DNA of 64,000 bases. It comes from Agapetus fuscipes (taxonomy: Eukaryota > Arthropoda > Insecta > Trichoptera > Glossosomatidae). The stretch lies in the NCBI GenBank assembly GCA_951799405.1, contig OX637361.1, forward strand, positions 4,425,156 to 4,489,155, read 5' to 3'. Position 1 is the stretch's first letter; the number at the start of each line of letters is the position of its first letter. A program made the position numbers and the translations under genes. Under the pieces are notes generated by a model. That model saw only the letters and a list, made by a program, of their open reading frames with translations. It searched no databases and was not told the DNA's origin. Of the stretch, positions 11,112-21,246 are shown in pieces.

Positions 11112-11300
11112 TCACAAATAGGAGGACACAAAAAATGGCTGCCGTTTGGGTGCTCCCTTAAAAGTGACAGCAGATTCCGAAATCCTCACTCCGGGTGGCA
11201 GTCTGTTCCACTCCATCGGTCCTGCAATTCGGAAAGTACGATCCCCAAAATAAGCGCGTCTTTGATGGCGAGACTGCGTCGGCAACACTGCAACGACCAT
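11112..11300 (-). pseudogene. LINE ORF C-terminal fragment
   Basis: The minus-strand reading YFGDRTFRIAGPMEWNRLPP matches the common LINE ORF2 end pattern (aromatic, F.VA.P..WN.LP). A related fragment is at 34084-34388. A short piece of the SINE-5T 3' end lies just beside it (11078-11109). Confidence 0.6.
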
Positions 11301-11439
11301 GGTTTGTTCTGATATACTCCTATTATTTCTATTATATTCTTCACCTTACCCGTGATCTAGCAACAATCCCACAAGGAGTGCCACCCGAGGTATGCTACTA
11401 GCTCAAGTAACATCTAGTCTAGTGCACGCCTCTGACCTT

Positions 11440-11830
11440 GAGGTTCTTGGTTTGTCGTGCCGTTGATTTTACTTCACGGGAAGGCCTTCCCCCACTGGAG
11501 AAAAATATAGCTATGCATAAGCGACCGTTTGCTGTGGGTCCTTCTGAAACATACATCGCACGTTTAATAATAAAGAGAAATAGCTCGAAAATTGTGAAAA
11601 TCGAGATTTTGTAATAAAACGCAAGAACAATGCGAGAAGAATAGGTAGAATGCGACAGCCGTTCAATTTGGACGAATATGACCGAGATAAAACATCGGCC
11701 GCCTTTTTCATCCCATACAAGTTGTACTGGTTGTCTGAACTTCAAACGTGATTTCCCAACATTTATGTTTTTTGAGTTATTGCTTTTTATTATAAAACGT
11801 GCGACATGCAGGACAGGTATGTCCATATTA
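11440..11830 (-). repeat. R2 repeat split by MITE247
   Basis: The segment around TTTGTCGTGCCGTTGATTTT to CCTTCTGAAACATACAT matches the reverse of 38655-38800. The match resumes after the MITE at ACATGCAGGACAGGTA. Confidence 0.6.
11557..11803. mobile_element. MITE247 copy 1
   Basis: Begins CGCACGTTTAATAATAAAGA and ends with the inverse, ATAAAACGTGCG. The four bases ACAT flank both sides (11553-11556, 11804-11807). The length is 247 bp, the same as the copies at 43103 and 45369. No coding capacity; the superfamily is not assigned. Confidence 0.88.
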
Positions 11831-11936
11831 TCGAAATACTACATCTTTTCTGTAGTCACTTTCTCATTCACAAAATCCGCCAGTCATATCACAGCGGCCG
11901 TCCACACATAAAATCTATATCTATAAAGAAGGATGT

Positions 11937-12020
11937 GTGTATGTATGTATGTATGTATGTATGTATGTATGTATGTATGTATGTATGTATGTATGTATGT
12001 ATGTATGTATGTATGTATGT
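11937..12020 (+). repeat. ATGT tetranucleotide array 1
   Basis: About 20 ATGT units, preceded by TCTATATCTATAAAGAAGGA and followed by CCCTATAGACTCATAAACCG. The apparent MYVC-repeat protein is only this array translated. Confidence 0.95.
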
Positions 12021-12550
12021 CCCCTATAGACTCATAAACCGCTCATCCGATTTTGACGAAATTTTCAGGAAACATGTAACATATTCTTAGAACGAATCCT
12101 GTGAAGTTTGATGGTGATCAAATAAACAGTGGTTCTCAATTCTCGATATTTCAGCAACGAGGTCGGTAAATTTTGAAACCACCCAATAGAAGAAGACCAT
12201 TATATTCAACTACAATACATAATCTTAGTTGCAAATATACATTTACATTAAAGATTCATATAAAATGCATGCTCACAAGTAGACACATGTAAGTTCACGC
12301 TTACAAATGCTGCATGTGTACCCACTCATAATTTAAAATCCAAATCTAAAATGAACAACCCAGTAACTTTTACTTTACGCCAACTTGAAATGGATGTTAT
12401 TCAGCTCCTGAGTGGCTTGACACTCATTTCTTATGAAGGCTGAGTAAGCCTTGCCGGTATTTTATTTTGGGTTTAAAATAAACACTGAAACGGGAAATAA
12501 TTTCTGACAACTTCGGTGGGATTCTAACTCGAGATCTCGGCATGGAATGC
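12021..12550 (+). repeat. 530-bp duplication, copy 1
   Basis: Matches 15551-16080 over its full length with roughly a dozen substitutions. It contains an R1 3' fragment (12215-12370, minus) and a SINE-T1 body (about 12372-12550, minus). It lies between ATGT arrays 1 and 2. Confidence 0.9.
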
Positions 12551-12579
12551 AATCTATCTATCTATATCTATAAAGAAGG

Positions 12580-12618
12580 ATGTATGTATGTATGTATGTA
12601 TGTATGTATGTATGTATG
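12580..12618 (+). repeat. ATGT tetranucleotide array 2
   Basis: About ten ATGT units preceded by the same TCTATATCTATAAAGAAGGA lead as array 1. Confidence 0.9.
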
Positions 12619-12657
12619 ACCAGAGTCATAATAAAAGAAGAGCTTGTATGAAGAAGG

Positions 12658-12919
12658 TGTAACGAGATGGATTTGTTTGTTAGGTAAAATGGAACATGAG
12701 ATTTGAATTTGAATGAAAAGGAAAACAAAGGAAGGCAGAAAGGGGGGGAAGCTTGCCTGGCGGGATAGCCACAAGCCTGTGTAATTAAGAATAAAGAATA
12801 TTATTGTGCTGTGGTTAATTGTGTATACATTGTGAAAGAAATAAAAGTAAACATATTAAGTGTGTATGTTATATTATTAATTGTGTCAATCAGCAGGACA
12901 GAGAAGAAAAACCCTCACA
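12658..12919 (+). repeat. 5' long terminal repeat
   Basis: TG...CA termini. It contains a G7 run and an AATAAAGAATATTATTG segment that could serve in 3'-end formation. Confidence 0.92.
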
Positions 12920-12920
12920 T

Positions 12921-12935
12921 TTTGGCGCCCAACGT
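12921..12935 (+). promoter_or_regulatory. Primer binding site candidate
   Basis: TTTGGCGCCCAACGT follows the 5' LTR within two bases. Its TGGCGCCC start resembles sites complementary to a lysine tRNA 3' end. The tRNA assignment is inferred. Confidence 0.7.
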
Positions 12936-13372
12936 AAAAGAAAAAATCTGTACATGAAATTCCTATGAAGAAAATTTTCTCAAACAAAAACAAATGACAT
13001 TCGATTCCAATAAATGGCATTCAAAACAATATGAAATAATTAAAATTGGACAGATTATGGTTGTGAAAGCATCAACACGTTTAAAAGCTAGTGAAGACAT
13101 CGACTTATACAATTAACAACAAGAAATTACAAGATTTGAAACGCTGTTTGAAAATATTGAAGGTGAGAGAATTCAAACTACCTACATTACGTTCAGAAGA
13201 ATGGAAATTCAAAAATCGAACGTCGCGGGAGAATGAAGAATGGATATGAACCAGTTTGTTTTAAATCAGTTTAGATAAATATATATAGATGGTGTTATAT
13301 TTCATTTGTATGAAAATTTTTTTTTCAATGAAATGATTTTTTTTAATTGCATAAATTGAAAATATACAGCAA

Positions 13373-14068
13373 ATGACGAAATCTAAAAAAATAAATAATA
13401 AAAAGGATTTAGAAAGTAACACAATGGAGTCCATAAATTTTGATCCTCTCAAATTAAAAATATCTTTTAATGGTGAAAGTGAACCAAATGAATTTATAAT
13501 AAGATTAGAAGAATTAGCCAAAGTCTACAAATTAAAATTAGATTATTTGGTAGAGTGTATGCCTATATTTTTAACAGATTTTCCGTTAACTTGGTACAGA
13601 GCAATTAACTGTGAATTTGATTGGAAAATTTTTAAAACCAAATTCTTACAACAATTTGAAAAATATGACTTTCAAAGGAATCTTAAGTTAGAAATTTTAA
13701 ATATGGTACAAGGTCATGATAATGCATCTGTTTATATTTTAAAGGTAAAATCAAAAAATAATTTATTAAATAAAAGAATGCATGATAAAGAACTTATGGA
13801 CATAATAATTCATGGATTGTCAGAAAAATATGCAACTTTACTGACAACATCTGAAATTAAAAATACAAAGGAATTATCTACAATATGTAGCAAGTTTGAA
13901 TCATTTATAAAATTTAATGAATGTAAAAATTTAAATGTAATGAATGACACAGAAGAGAAAAATGTAATGCAAAAATGCAATTTTTGTAATAAATTAGGAC
14001 ATAATCAAATTAGATTAAAAAAAAAAATAAAAAAACATATTTTCATGTGTATGAAAAATTTGAGGTGA
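13373..14068 (+). CDS. gag: Gag-like protein of the LTR element
   Basis: This 231-residue protein is the structural polyprotein type of a Ty3-like retrotransposon. Residues about 25-160 fit the retrotransposon gag fold pattern: LKISFNGESEPNEFIIRLEE, then PLTWYRA, FDWKIFKTKFLQQF and a helical tail. Near residues 202-210 there is a nucleocapsid-type knuckle, CNFCNKLGH, but the fourth ligand cysteine expected five residues after the histidine is a leucine, so the zinc site looks broken. The tail is lysine-rich. No pol frame follows; about 600 bp of AT-rich sequence leads to the polypurine tract. The start was chosen as the first ATG of the open frame, and a second methionine at residue 18 is possible. 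Confidence 0.8.
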   Translation: MTKSKKINNKKDLESNTMESINFDPLKLKISFNGESEPNEFIIRLEELAKVYKLKLDYLVECMPIFLTDFPLTWYRAINCEFDWKIFKTKFLQQFEKYDFQRNLKLEILNMVQGHDNASVYILKVKSKNNLLNKRMHDKELMDIIIHGLSEKYATLLTTSEIKNTKELSTICSKFESFIKFNECKNLNVMNDTEEKNVMQKCNFCNKLGHNQIRLKKKIKKHIFMCMKNLR

Positions 14069-14629
14069 TGCATGATACGGTGAAAGTTGATATAAAAGTG
14101 ATCAGTAAAAAAATGAATTATGAAACATTGCATGAATGAAGGTATGAAACATAAATTAAACAAAGTATTACATATGAAGGTAAAGTTTTAAAAAAAAATT
14201 GATGGACTGATAAATTTATTAATGAAAAATAAATTTGAAATAAATTTAAATATTGGGAAAGATGTGATACATGTTTAAAAAAAAAAAGTTATTTTAATGA
14301 ATTGATTAATTAACTGGTGAATGTTTATTATGTATTGTTATTTGATTATTTTGAATTGTTGAATTAAGTATTTAAAAAAAAAAACAAATATTTGTTTATA
14401 ATATTGAATATGAAATTTGTGTAAAAAAAAAAAAATATATTAATTTTAGTATGAAAATAATTGGTATTGTTAAAAAATGTATTAATGACTGAATAATGTA
14501 TCAGAAACAGGTTTTTTTTTATTTTCATATTTTTGAAATTTATCCTTAAAATAAAACAAAATATGTGGCGCCGGCTGAGCATTATGATACATTATTTACT
14601 CATTGTTAAAAGAAAAAAAAATTGGGAAT

Positions 14630-14663
<34 letters not shown>

Positions 14664-14664
<1 letters not shown>

Positions 14665-14676
14665 AGAGGAAGGAGG
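14664..14676 (+). promoter_or_regulatory. Polypurine tract
   Basis: GAGAGGAAGGAGG ends five bases upstream of the 3' LTR, the expected primer position for plus-strand synthesis. A long poly-T precedes it. Confidence 0.8.
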
Positions 14677-14681
14677 TGTAT

Positions 14682-14944
14682 TGTAACGAGATGGATTTGT
14701 TTGTTAGGTAAAATGGAACATGAGATTTGAATTTGAATGAAAAGGAAAACAAAGGAAGGCAGAAAGGGGGGGAAGCTTGCCTGGCGGGATAGCCACAAGC
14801 CTGTGTAATTAAGAATAAAGAATATTATTGTGCTGTGGTTAATTGTGTATACATTGTGAAAGAAATAAAAGTAAACATATTAAAGTGTGTATGTTATATT
14901 ATTAATTGTGTCAATCAGCAGGACAGAGAAGAAAAACCCTCACA
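14682..14944 (+). repeat. 3' long terminal repeat
   Basis: Identical to the 5' LTR except for one extra A in AACATATTAAAGTGTG. Confidence 0.92.
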
Positions 14945-15388
14945 AAGGTTATGACTCTGGAGGAAATGAAAGAAGTATGTAAGGAAAGAAATAAATGGCG
15001 GTTGATCTGTGATGTTGGCGGCTAGGGTTTGTTAAAGTAAAATTGGTTTTTATGATATAGTTTTTTTTGTCCATGTATATATTGTTATTTATTGATTTTA
15101 AAAATGTAATTTGTCATGTATGTTCCTTGACTTATAGGTTGTTATGTGGCTGACCACCCATACTGTAAAAAATTGGTTCACTTTGCCAATGTCACCCCTG
15201 TTTCAGGGAAGGACGGCAAGAGTTGCAAGGCTTATGTTCATTTGAGATTGGGTTTTTATATTGAAGGTCCACATGCGGCATGTGTTAGCGCGAAATTATA
15301 CATGTCTGCTTGTGGGAATGCATTTAATATAAATCTTAAATGATATATATCTTTGCAGCTTAGATTAGATTAGATTAGATTAGATTAG

Positions 15389-15390
<2 letters not shown>
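14945..15390 (+). repeat. Long R1 copy (right part), interrupted by the LTR element
   Basis: The left part (about 12630-12657) and this part join at the AAGG duplication. The first bases still read like a LINE C-terminus (VMTLEEMKEVCKERNKWR). The R1 core follows, ending in five TTAGAT units that run directly into ATGT array 3. Confidence 0.88.
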
Positions 15391-15419
<29 letters not shown>

Positions 15420-15550
15420 TGTATGTATGTATGTATGTATGTATGTATGTATGTATGTATGTATGTATGTATGTATGTATGTATGTATGTATGTATGTAT
15501 GTATGTATGTATGTATGTATGTATGTATGTATGTATGTATGTATGTATGT
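15391..15550 (+). repeat. ATGT tetranucleotide array 3
   Basis: 40 uninterrupted ATGT units, the longest perfect microsatellite in the window. Confidence 0.97.
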
Positions 15551-16080
15551 TCCCTATAGACTCATAAACCGCTCATCCGATTTTGACGAAATTTTCAGGA
15601 AACATGTAACATATTTTTAGAATGAATCCTGTGAAGTTTGATGGTGATCAAATAAACAATGGTTCTCAATTCTCAATATTTCAGCAACGAGGTCGGTAAA
15701 TTTTGAAACCACCCAATTGAAGAAGACCATTATATTCAACTACAATACATAATCTTAGTTGCAAATATACATTTACATTAAAGATTCATATAAAATGCAT
15801 GCTCACAAGTAGACACATGTAAGTTCACGCTTACAAATGCTGCATGTGTACCTACTCATAATTTAAAATCCAAATCTAAAATGAACAACCCAATAACTTT
15901 TACTTTACGCCAACTTGAAATGGATGTTATTCAGCTCCTGAGTGGCTTGACACTCATTTCTTATGAAGGCTGAGTAAGCCTTGCCGGTATTTTATTTTAA
16001 GTTAGAAGTAAACACTGAAACGAGAAATAATTTCTGACAACTTCAGTGGGATTCTAACTCGAGATCTCGGCATGGAATGC
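15551..16080 (+). repeat. 530-bp duplication, copy 2
   Basis: Matches 12021-12550. Here the SINE-T1 continues past the duplication end into its intact head (to 16111), so this copy keeps the original right junction. Confidence 0.9.
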
Positions 16081-16111
16081 AGTTACTCTACCAACTAAGC
16101 TATAGACCGGA
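15902..16111 (-). repeat. SINE-T1, head and body
   Basis: The minus-strand head begins GTCCGGTCTATAGCTTAGTT and has box B GAGTTAGAATCCC. The 3' end is missing. Confidence 0.82.
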
Positions 16112-16148
16112 CTTTTTACAAATATGGTGGATCGATATCGGTTTGGTT

Positions 16149-16698
16149 AGGGGTAAGCAGCCTGCGGCTCACCAGCCACATGCGGCTCTTTGGGTGTGAA
16201 GTTACGGCTCTTTAGCTTCATACGCAAATATAAAAAAGACACAAAATTATACTTCTGATCGAAAAAAACTAAATCGTTCTGAATCGATTAACGATCTCTC
16301 CGCTACTTGTACTCGCTTTTCACCCCCCACCCTCCCCCCGCCCCATCGACGCTATTTATTGTTGGCAAAAAAACATTTGTGGCTCTTTACAAATCCAAAT
16401 CCAAAATAAGATATGTATCATTTGAGATTCACATCAAATGCATTCCCATAAGCAGACACGCATAATTTCGCGCTCACACATACCGCATGTGGAACTACAA
16501 TATAAAAACCTAATCTTAAATAAACATAAGCCCTGCAACTCTTACCGACCTTCCCTGAAACAGGGGCGATATTGGCAAAGTGAACCATTTTTTACAGTAT
16601 GGGTGGTCAGCCTCATACCAACCTATAAGTCAAGGAAAAACTTTGAAATTTGTAAATTGTAATTTTTGGCTCTTCCGACTCAAAAGGTTGCCGACCCC
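16149..16698. mobile_element. hAT-like MITE with nested R1
   Basis: The right end GTTGCCGACCCCTGG is the inverse of a hAT-type terminus (CAGGGGTCGGCAAC). The left end TAGGGGTAAGCAGCCTGCGG is a diverged partner. Both subterminal regions carry the GCGGCTCTTT motif. No clear 8-bp duplication survives. Confidence 0.6.
16405..16640 (-). repeat. R1 repeat inside hAT-like MITE
   Basis: Nearly complete R1 core on the minus strand, ending at CATACCAACCTATAAGTCAA. Confidence 0.85.
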
Positions 16699-16699
16699 T

Positions 16700-17450
16700 G
16701 GCCTAGACAAAAGTTCCAAATTAAAAAATGTTATTCAAGTATTCCAAGTTGAATTTTATAAATGTAAGAAAGCTTTTATATCCCGCACTTATAAAAAATA
16801 CAATAAACGAAAGTTCGTAGGTCACAACTAAAAGACCATATTGAAATTTATTATTAATATTAAAACCTTTTATTGAAACATACTTTTAATTAAAATATCC
16901 ATAATATAGTTGTTTTTTCAAAAAACGCATTTCTGTAAAATTAAATACTCACCACAAATTTAAAGATCGTTTTTTTCTCGGCGGTTAAACGTCTTTCTTC
17001 TATGTGACAATGGTCCAAAGCAACCAAGATAAACAAAATGTTTGCCTTTTACCTAACCCGGCCGTGTGACTTACAATTTTGTTGTCAATAGAAAATGTTC
17101 CGTGTGCACTACCTAAAACTTTCACTTATTGAAATAATGGATAGAGCACATTTTAAATGTGGGGAAAAAATGTGAATTCACTTGGCCGGGATAAAGACAG
17201 GACAGGGAGTCAAAAATTCAACATAAATTAAACACTTTTATGGAGATAGTTGAAAAAACACTTAAGTGCATCATATTGTATGAAGCATTTTCCCCAACTG
17301 CATACGTTTCACAGTGCGGTTACATTGAAAAATATTCCTGATTGTTTGGAATACATTTATTTCTTCACTTTGCTCAAAGAGTATAGTGAATTTTATAGAT
17401 TAGTTCTTTAATTGTATGATTATAAAATTTAATTTATTGTTTATATTCTT
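16700..17450. other. No feature recognised
   Basis: AT-rich. A short stretch near 16970-17020 (CTCGGCGGTTAAACGTC) resembles 52445-52500, which hints at another low-copy repeat. Confidence 0.4.
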
Positions 17451-17457
17451 TTCTTGT

Positions 17458-17703
17458 ATGGGTCAATATGCATCTGACCAACTATAAATAGAAAATGGTT
17501 CACTCTGCCAATGTCACCCCTGTTTCAGGGAAGGTCAGCAAAGAGTTGCAGGGTGTATGTTCATTTGAGATTTGGGTTTTTATGTTGTAGGTTCACACGC
17601 AGAATGTGCAAGTGTGAACTTATACGTGTCTGCTTGCGGGCATGCACTTAATGTGAATTCCAAATGTAACAATTATATCCATGCAACTTAGAATAGATTA
17701 GAT
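17458..17703 (+). repeat. R1 repeat
   Basis: Diverged 5' end, then the CCCCTGTTTCAGGGAAGGTC block and an AGATTAGATGAG tail. Confidence 0.82.
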
Positions 17704-18253
17704 GAGTGACGTTACATAGCCGATTTTTTTATCTTAAATATAAATGGAGCACCGCAATCGATTTTCCCTATGCTTGGCTCTGCTGCTTAACAGTTGTACC
17801 TAGACCTTTTTTTTTAGAAAACGTGAAGATTAACCTAGAGATAAATTGTGTGAAGCTTGATTCCGATTAGCACACTTTTTTTTTTGATCCTGTTGTTTCC
17901 TCTTTTATCTGTAGAAAAAAATTGATACCACATGCCCAAATGGCGTAGTGAAACACGCCGGGTACAGCTAGTATATTTATATTCTCGGAAAAGCTCATGA
18001 GATATACAGCTCAACATCAATTAGGCAAGTAATGGCTAGACGTGATCACACAGAATCAATGAGGTGATATGTATATTTTAAAAAGTTTCTACAAATCAGA
18101 TGCGAAGCAACAGGTGGACGGCCGGAATAAATAAAGCAGGTGTAATCTTATCTAATCTAAGCTGCAAAGATATATATCATTTGTGTAAGATATCGTATAT
18201 TTATTTGATTCTCTTTTCTAAGAAAAAAACATTGTTCTTAAATCATCATTCAT

Positions 18254-18490
18254 TTACTTATAGGTTGGTATGAGGCTGACTACCGATACTGTAAAAAATC
18301 GTTCACTTTTCCAATGTTACCCCTGTTCCAGGGAAGGTCGGCAAAAGTTGCAAGGTTTATGTTTATTTGAGGTTTGGATTTTATTTGTAAGTACACATTC
18401 ATCATTGTAAGCGCGAACTACATGTGTTTGTTTGTGGGCATGCATTTGATATGAGCTTTAAATGTTAGTATGTCTTTGCAATTTAGATTA
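18254..18490 (+). repeat. R1 repeat, variant subtype
   Basis: Has TTTGAGGTTTGGATTTTATT and ACATTC in place of the common body. This subtype recurs at 45207 and 49765. A short minus-strand R1 tail lies just upstream (18147-18185). Confidence 0.82.
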
Positions 18491-18497
18491 TAGATAG

Positions 18498-18727
18498 CAG
18501 TGGCGAAGGGTGCCATACAAGCCGATTCCCATCGGTTTCCCGTTTAAAATGAGGCAAAAATGATAATAAAGTAGACTGCATGGTTTCGATGGGAAAAAAA
18601 TACATACTGTTTTTTTGGTTTTAAATGTATTTTTTTTACTTTGTGCCTATATTGTTTAAATACTTTGTTACATCATTTTAAAAGGGAAGCCGATGGGAAC
18701 CGACTTGTATGGCACCCTTCGCCACTT
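18498..18727. mobile_element. hAT-like MITE, 230 bp
   Basis: Inverted termini of about 53 bp start CAGTGGCGAAGGGTGCCATA on the left, with the inverse on the right. The flanks are ATAGATAG (18490-18497) and TTAGATAG (18728-18735), an 8-bp duplication with one mismatch, as expected for hAT. Confidence 0.75.
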
Positions 18728-18730
18728 TTA

Positions 18731-18885
18731 GATAGATAGACCCTCCCCCCCACTTCAATTGAAGTGATTGTTGTGAGGCCGGCCCCCTTACCCATAAGAA
18801 TAAATAGGTCCCGAATCGCCACATGCGACCCCTTTGTAGATGACGTAGGCAAAAGGTTACACTATATGTGTAGCTTAGTTGTGAT
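18731..18885 (+). repeat. SINE-T1 3' half
   Basis: Contains CACTTCAATTGAAGTGATTG, GGCCCCCTTACCC and the ACACTATATGTGTAGCTTAG end. No tRNA head. Confidence 0.75.
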
Positions 18886-19273
18886 TGCGAAGTGCTTAAA
18901 TTTAACATTCAACAAACTGACGTTTTCTCTAATATTTCCATGCTTTAATCTCCAATAATATATTTATTTTAACGCACGGACGCCTTTTCCGACATTTCTT
19001 TCTGAGAGAACAGCTGACAGTCTTGTTTCGCTGTTTGACGCTTCCGAAAATAATGTATTTGTAAAAATAAAACCCTGACGCCGAGCAACACATGTAGGAT
19101 CTAGTGAACGGACGCAACTGTACTCTAAACAACATAATACTTGTTATAACTTCAACGCCATGTATATTTAACAACAAACCGGAAGGGGTTTAGAAAACCA
19201 CATTTTTAAAACTACAAAATACTCGCATGTATACATGAAGTTAATAATAATCATTGATGCATACATGCATTTT

Positions 19274-19392
19274 GTCAACGACGTTACCATGTTGAAAGCA
19301 CCGGTTCCCACCGATCACCGAAGTTAAGCAACATTGGGCGCGGATAGTACTTGGATGGGTTACCGCTCAGGTACACCGCGTGTCGTTGGCAC
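19274..19392 (+). repeat. 5S rRNA-derived head of composite SINE
   Basis: Nearly full-length 5S-like sequence: GTCAACGACGTTACCATGTT, GATCACCGAAGTTAAGCAAC, GTACTTGGATGGGTTACCGC, ending GTGTCGTTGGCA. The internal control region is well kept. After a short linker (CCTT) it runs into the tRNA-like head at 19396. Confidence 0.88.
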
Positions 19393-19395
19393 CTT

Positions 19396-19710
19396 GGACC
19401 GGTCCGTAGTCCAGTGGCAACACTTCGGACTCGTAAATGGAAGGTTGTGGATTCGGGTCACGGCGGAGCACAAAAAATATACCATTTATAGGTATTTCGA
19501 ATGTGCTCTTCGCTGAGTTGAAAAAATCATAAACCTTTACCAAAGACCGGTCACTGAAAGGTCCATCCAACCTTACAACAACTGGGTCTTGCTTGAGAAT
19601 TGGCGCTTTCTACAGCGACGACCAAGCTCGCAGAGGGCTCTTGAGGCGTGATAAGCACAAAAACAGCGCTCAACAAATAAGTCATCCTAATATTATTATT
19701 ATTATTATAT
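19396..19710 (+). repeat. SINE-5T, tRNA-like head, body and tail
   Basis: GGACCGGTCCGTAGTCCAGT starts the head. The body includes GGTCTTGCTTGAGAATTGGC. It ends in ATTATTATT repeats. With 19274-19392 it is the most complete composite copy here. Confidence 0.9.
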
Positions 19711-19789
19711 CTTCATGAAAAATATAAAAAATAGGTTAGGTACAAAAAACACGGTTATTTTTTCAAATGATTTTTTGAACTTTAAAATG

Positions 19790-19964
19790 GTCCGGTCGAT
19801 AGCTCAGTCGGTAGAGTGCTTTTATTTCATGCCGACAGCTCGGGTTCAAATCCCACATAGGGTGTCAGAAATGATTTCACGTTTCGGTGTTTTTTTTTCA
19901 AACCCGAAATAAAATACGGGCAATTTTTACTCAGACATTACAATAAATGAGTACCAGCTCCGTA
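19790..19964 (+). repeat. SINE-T1, 5' half
   Basis: Complete tRNA-like head (GTCCGGTCGATAGCTCAGTC, GGTTCAAATCCC). The body stops at GAGTACCAGCTCC. Confidence 0.85.
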
Positions 19965-20990
19965 AGTACGCGTTTTTCTTATTACGAAAAAAGAAATACG
20001 CATATTTTCTGTACTATTTAATCCATTTTCTATCAGTTAAGAGTTGGTGAAAATACATGTTGTCTACCGAATTAGAAATATTTGGTTCTTATAAGATACA
20101 ACATGATTCAAACATTTTACCTACCATCAATTGATATGTTCTAAAATACTAAATAAACTAAATATTTAAGACATTTTATTAACCATCAATTAACTAACTT
20201 TACCGTTTAATTAATCATTTTTATTTGCGTGTCGAAAGTTGTGTTAAAATAAAATTTACTGCTTCAATAAGGAACAGCGACCCTAGTAGAAAACATGGCG
20301 ACCTAGAAAAAATGTATTAAAACTAAATCACTCTCTAGGTAGTGCCGTCGTTTATTCTATACATTTTTTATTCACTCATTGTTTTATACTTGGAGTACAG
20401 TTTCCAAGAATATAAGAATCTAAACATTCTCAAATAAATTTCACTTTGAAGTGGAAAAACAATAAATTTCCTCTACCAAATGACTCGTAATCAACGTAGG
20501 TGTAAACGCCAGTTTAACAGATATTTTTAAGTGTTTGGAATTGTATCAAAGCAAGCGGAAAATTTTATTATTTTTAATGCGAGTAATCTGGTATTATTTT
20601 ATTAATAGATTGGCGTACGTGCTGCAAGATTTTCTTACAAAAATAAATTTTAATGTAGGTACTTATTTTTTTAAATTGGACAAGTTGAATCAGTCAGCCA
20701 AATTTATGACTTTAAAATTGTCAGATGAATTTTTTAAATATCACGTTTTACGAGGTTTTTAATAAATACTCGAACTATTAACCTAAATTTTTATTTATTT
20801 TAAAAGTTGTTTCTAAGCTCATTTTCTCATTATTTTTCTTGAAAATCCTACTGCATTGTTTCTAAAATAAATGTTGGTTTTTAGCTTGTGGAAACTTATT
20901 ATTTTTTAATAAACTTCACATCCAACAGCCAAGGTGTTCGGGCGTGTTCTAAGCATTTTTTTTTTGCTTTATATTTAATTAATTTCTTCA
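19965..20990. other. AT-rich, mostly unassigned
   Basis: No gene signal. A stretch of about 60 bp at 20311-20370 (around TAGTGCCGTCGTTTATTC) is repeated in inverted orientation at about 23957-24015, beyond the neighbouring transposon. Confidence 0.45.
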
Positions 20991-20994
20991 ATTA

Positions 20995-21127
20995 CACAGG
21001 CCAACACACATTTTGGTGCCTGCGATTTTTTAACTGTTCCTGAGTAATTTTTGGATGCAGAATGTAAAAAAGTTCTCAGATTTTGTCTATCAGATCTAGT
21101 TTTTGAGATTTTTAAAAAAATTGTGTA
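20995..21127 (+). repeat. Left terminal inverted repeat
   Basis: Pairs with 23280-23406. The outermost 11 bp are identical after inversion, and the inner part has small gaps. Confidence 0.75.
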
Positions 21128-21246
21128 TATAATTTACGTTATAACTGTTATAATATATAATATTACTATTGACAGTTAAAAAAAACAAAGACACATGGAT
21201 TTAAGTATTTATTGCAAATACTTAATTTACATAATTACATTAGTCA

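Larger units (their letters stand above)
12658..14944 (+). mobile_element. Gag-only LTR retrotransposon
   Basis: LTRs of 262 and 263 bp start TGTAACGAG and end CCTCACA, and differ by one inserted A. AAGG is duplicated on both sides (12654-12657, 14945-14948). A primer-binding-like site follows the 5' LTR and a polypurine tract precedes the 3' LTR. The interior of about 1.76 kb holds only a gag-like frame. I see no protease, reverse transcriptase, RNase H or integrase motif. It must have moved using enzymes from elsewhere and is young, judging by the LTR identity. It sits in a long R1/LINE copy whose uninterrupted relative is at 33.1 kb. The Ty3-like gag and 4-bp duplication suggest a Ty3/gypsy affiliation. 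Confidence 0.92.

Noticed and set aside
12568..12774. Two near-identical minus-strand frames (also 14592-14798)
   Set aside because: They are duplicated because they lie in the two LTRs; antisense to the element and not genes.
15361..15390. TTAGAT repeats as telomeric sequence
   Set aside because: The insect telomere unit is TTAGG. These TTAGA/TTAGAT runs always sit at the 3' end of R1 copies and are its tail.
15399..15620. Protein with repeated MYVC
   Set aside because: It is only the ATGT array translated in one frame.
19274..19392. Functional 5S rRNA gene
   Set aside because: It is fused to a tRNA-like head without a terminator, in two unlinked copies of opposite orientation, with 5S mismatches.
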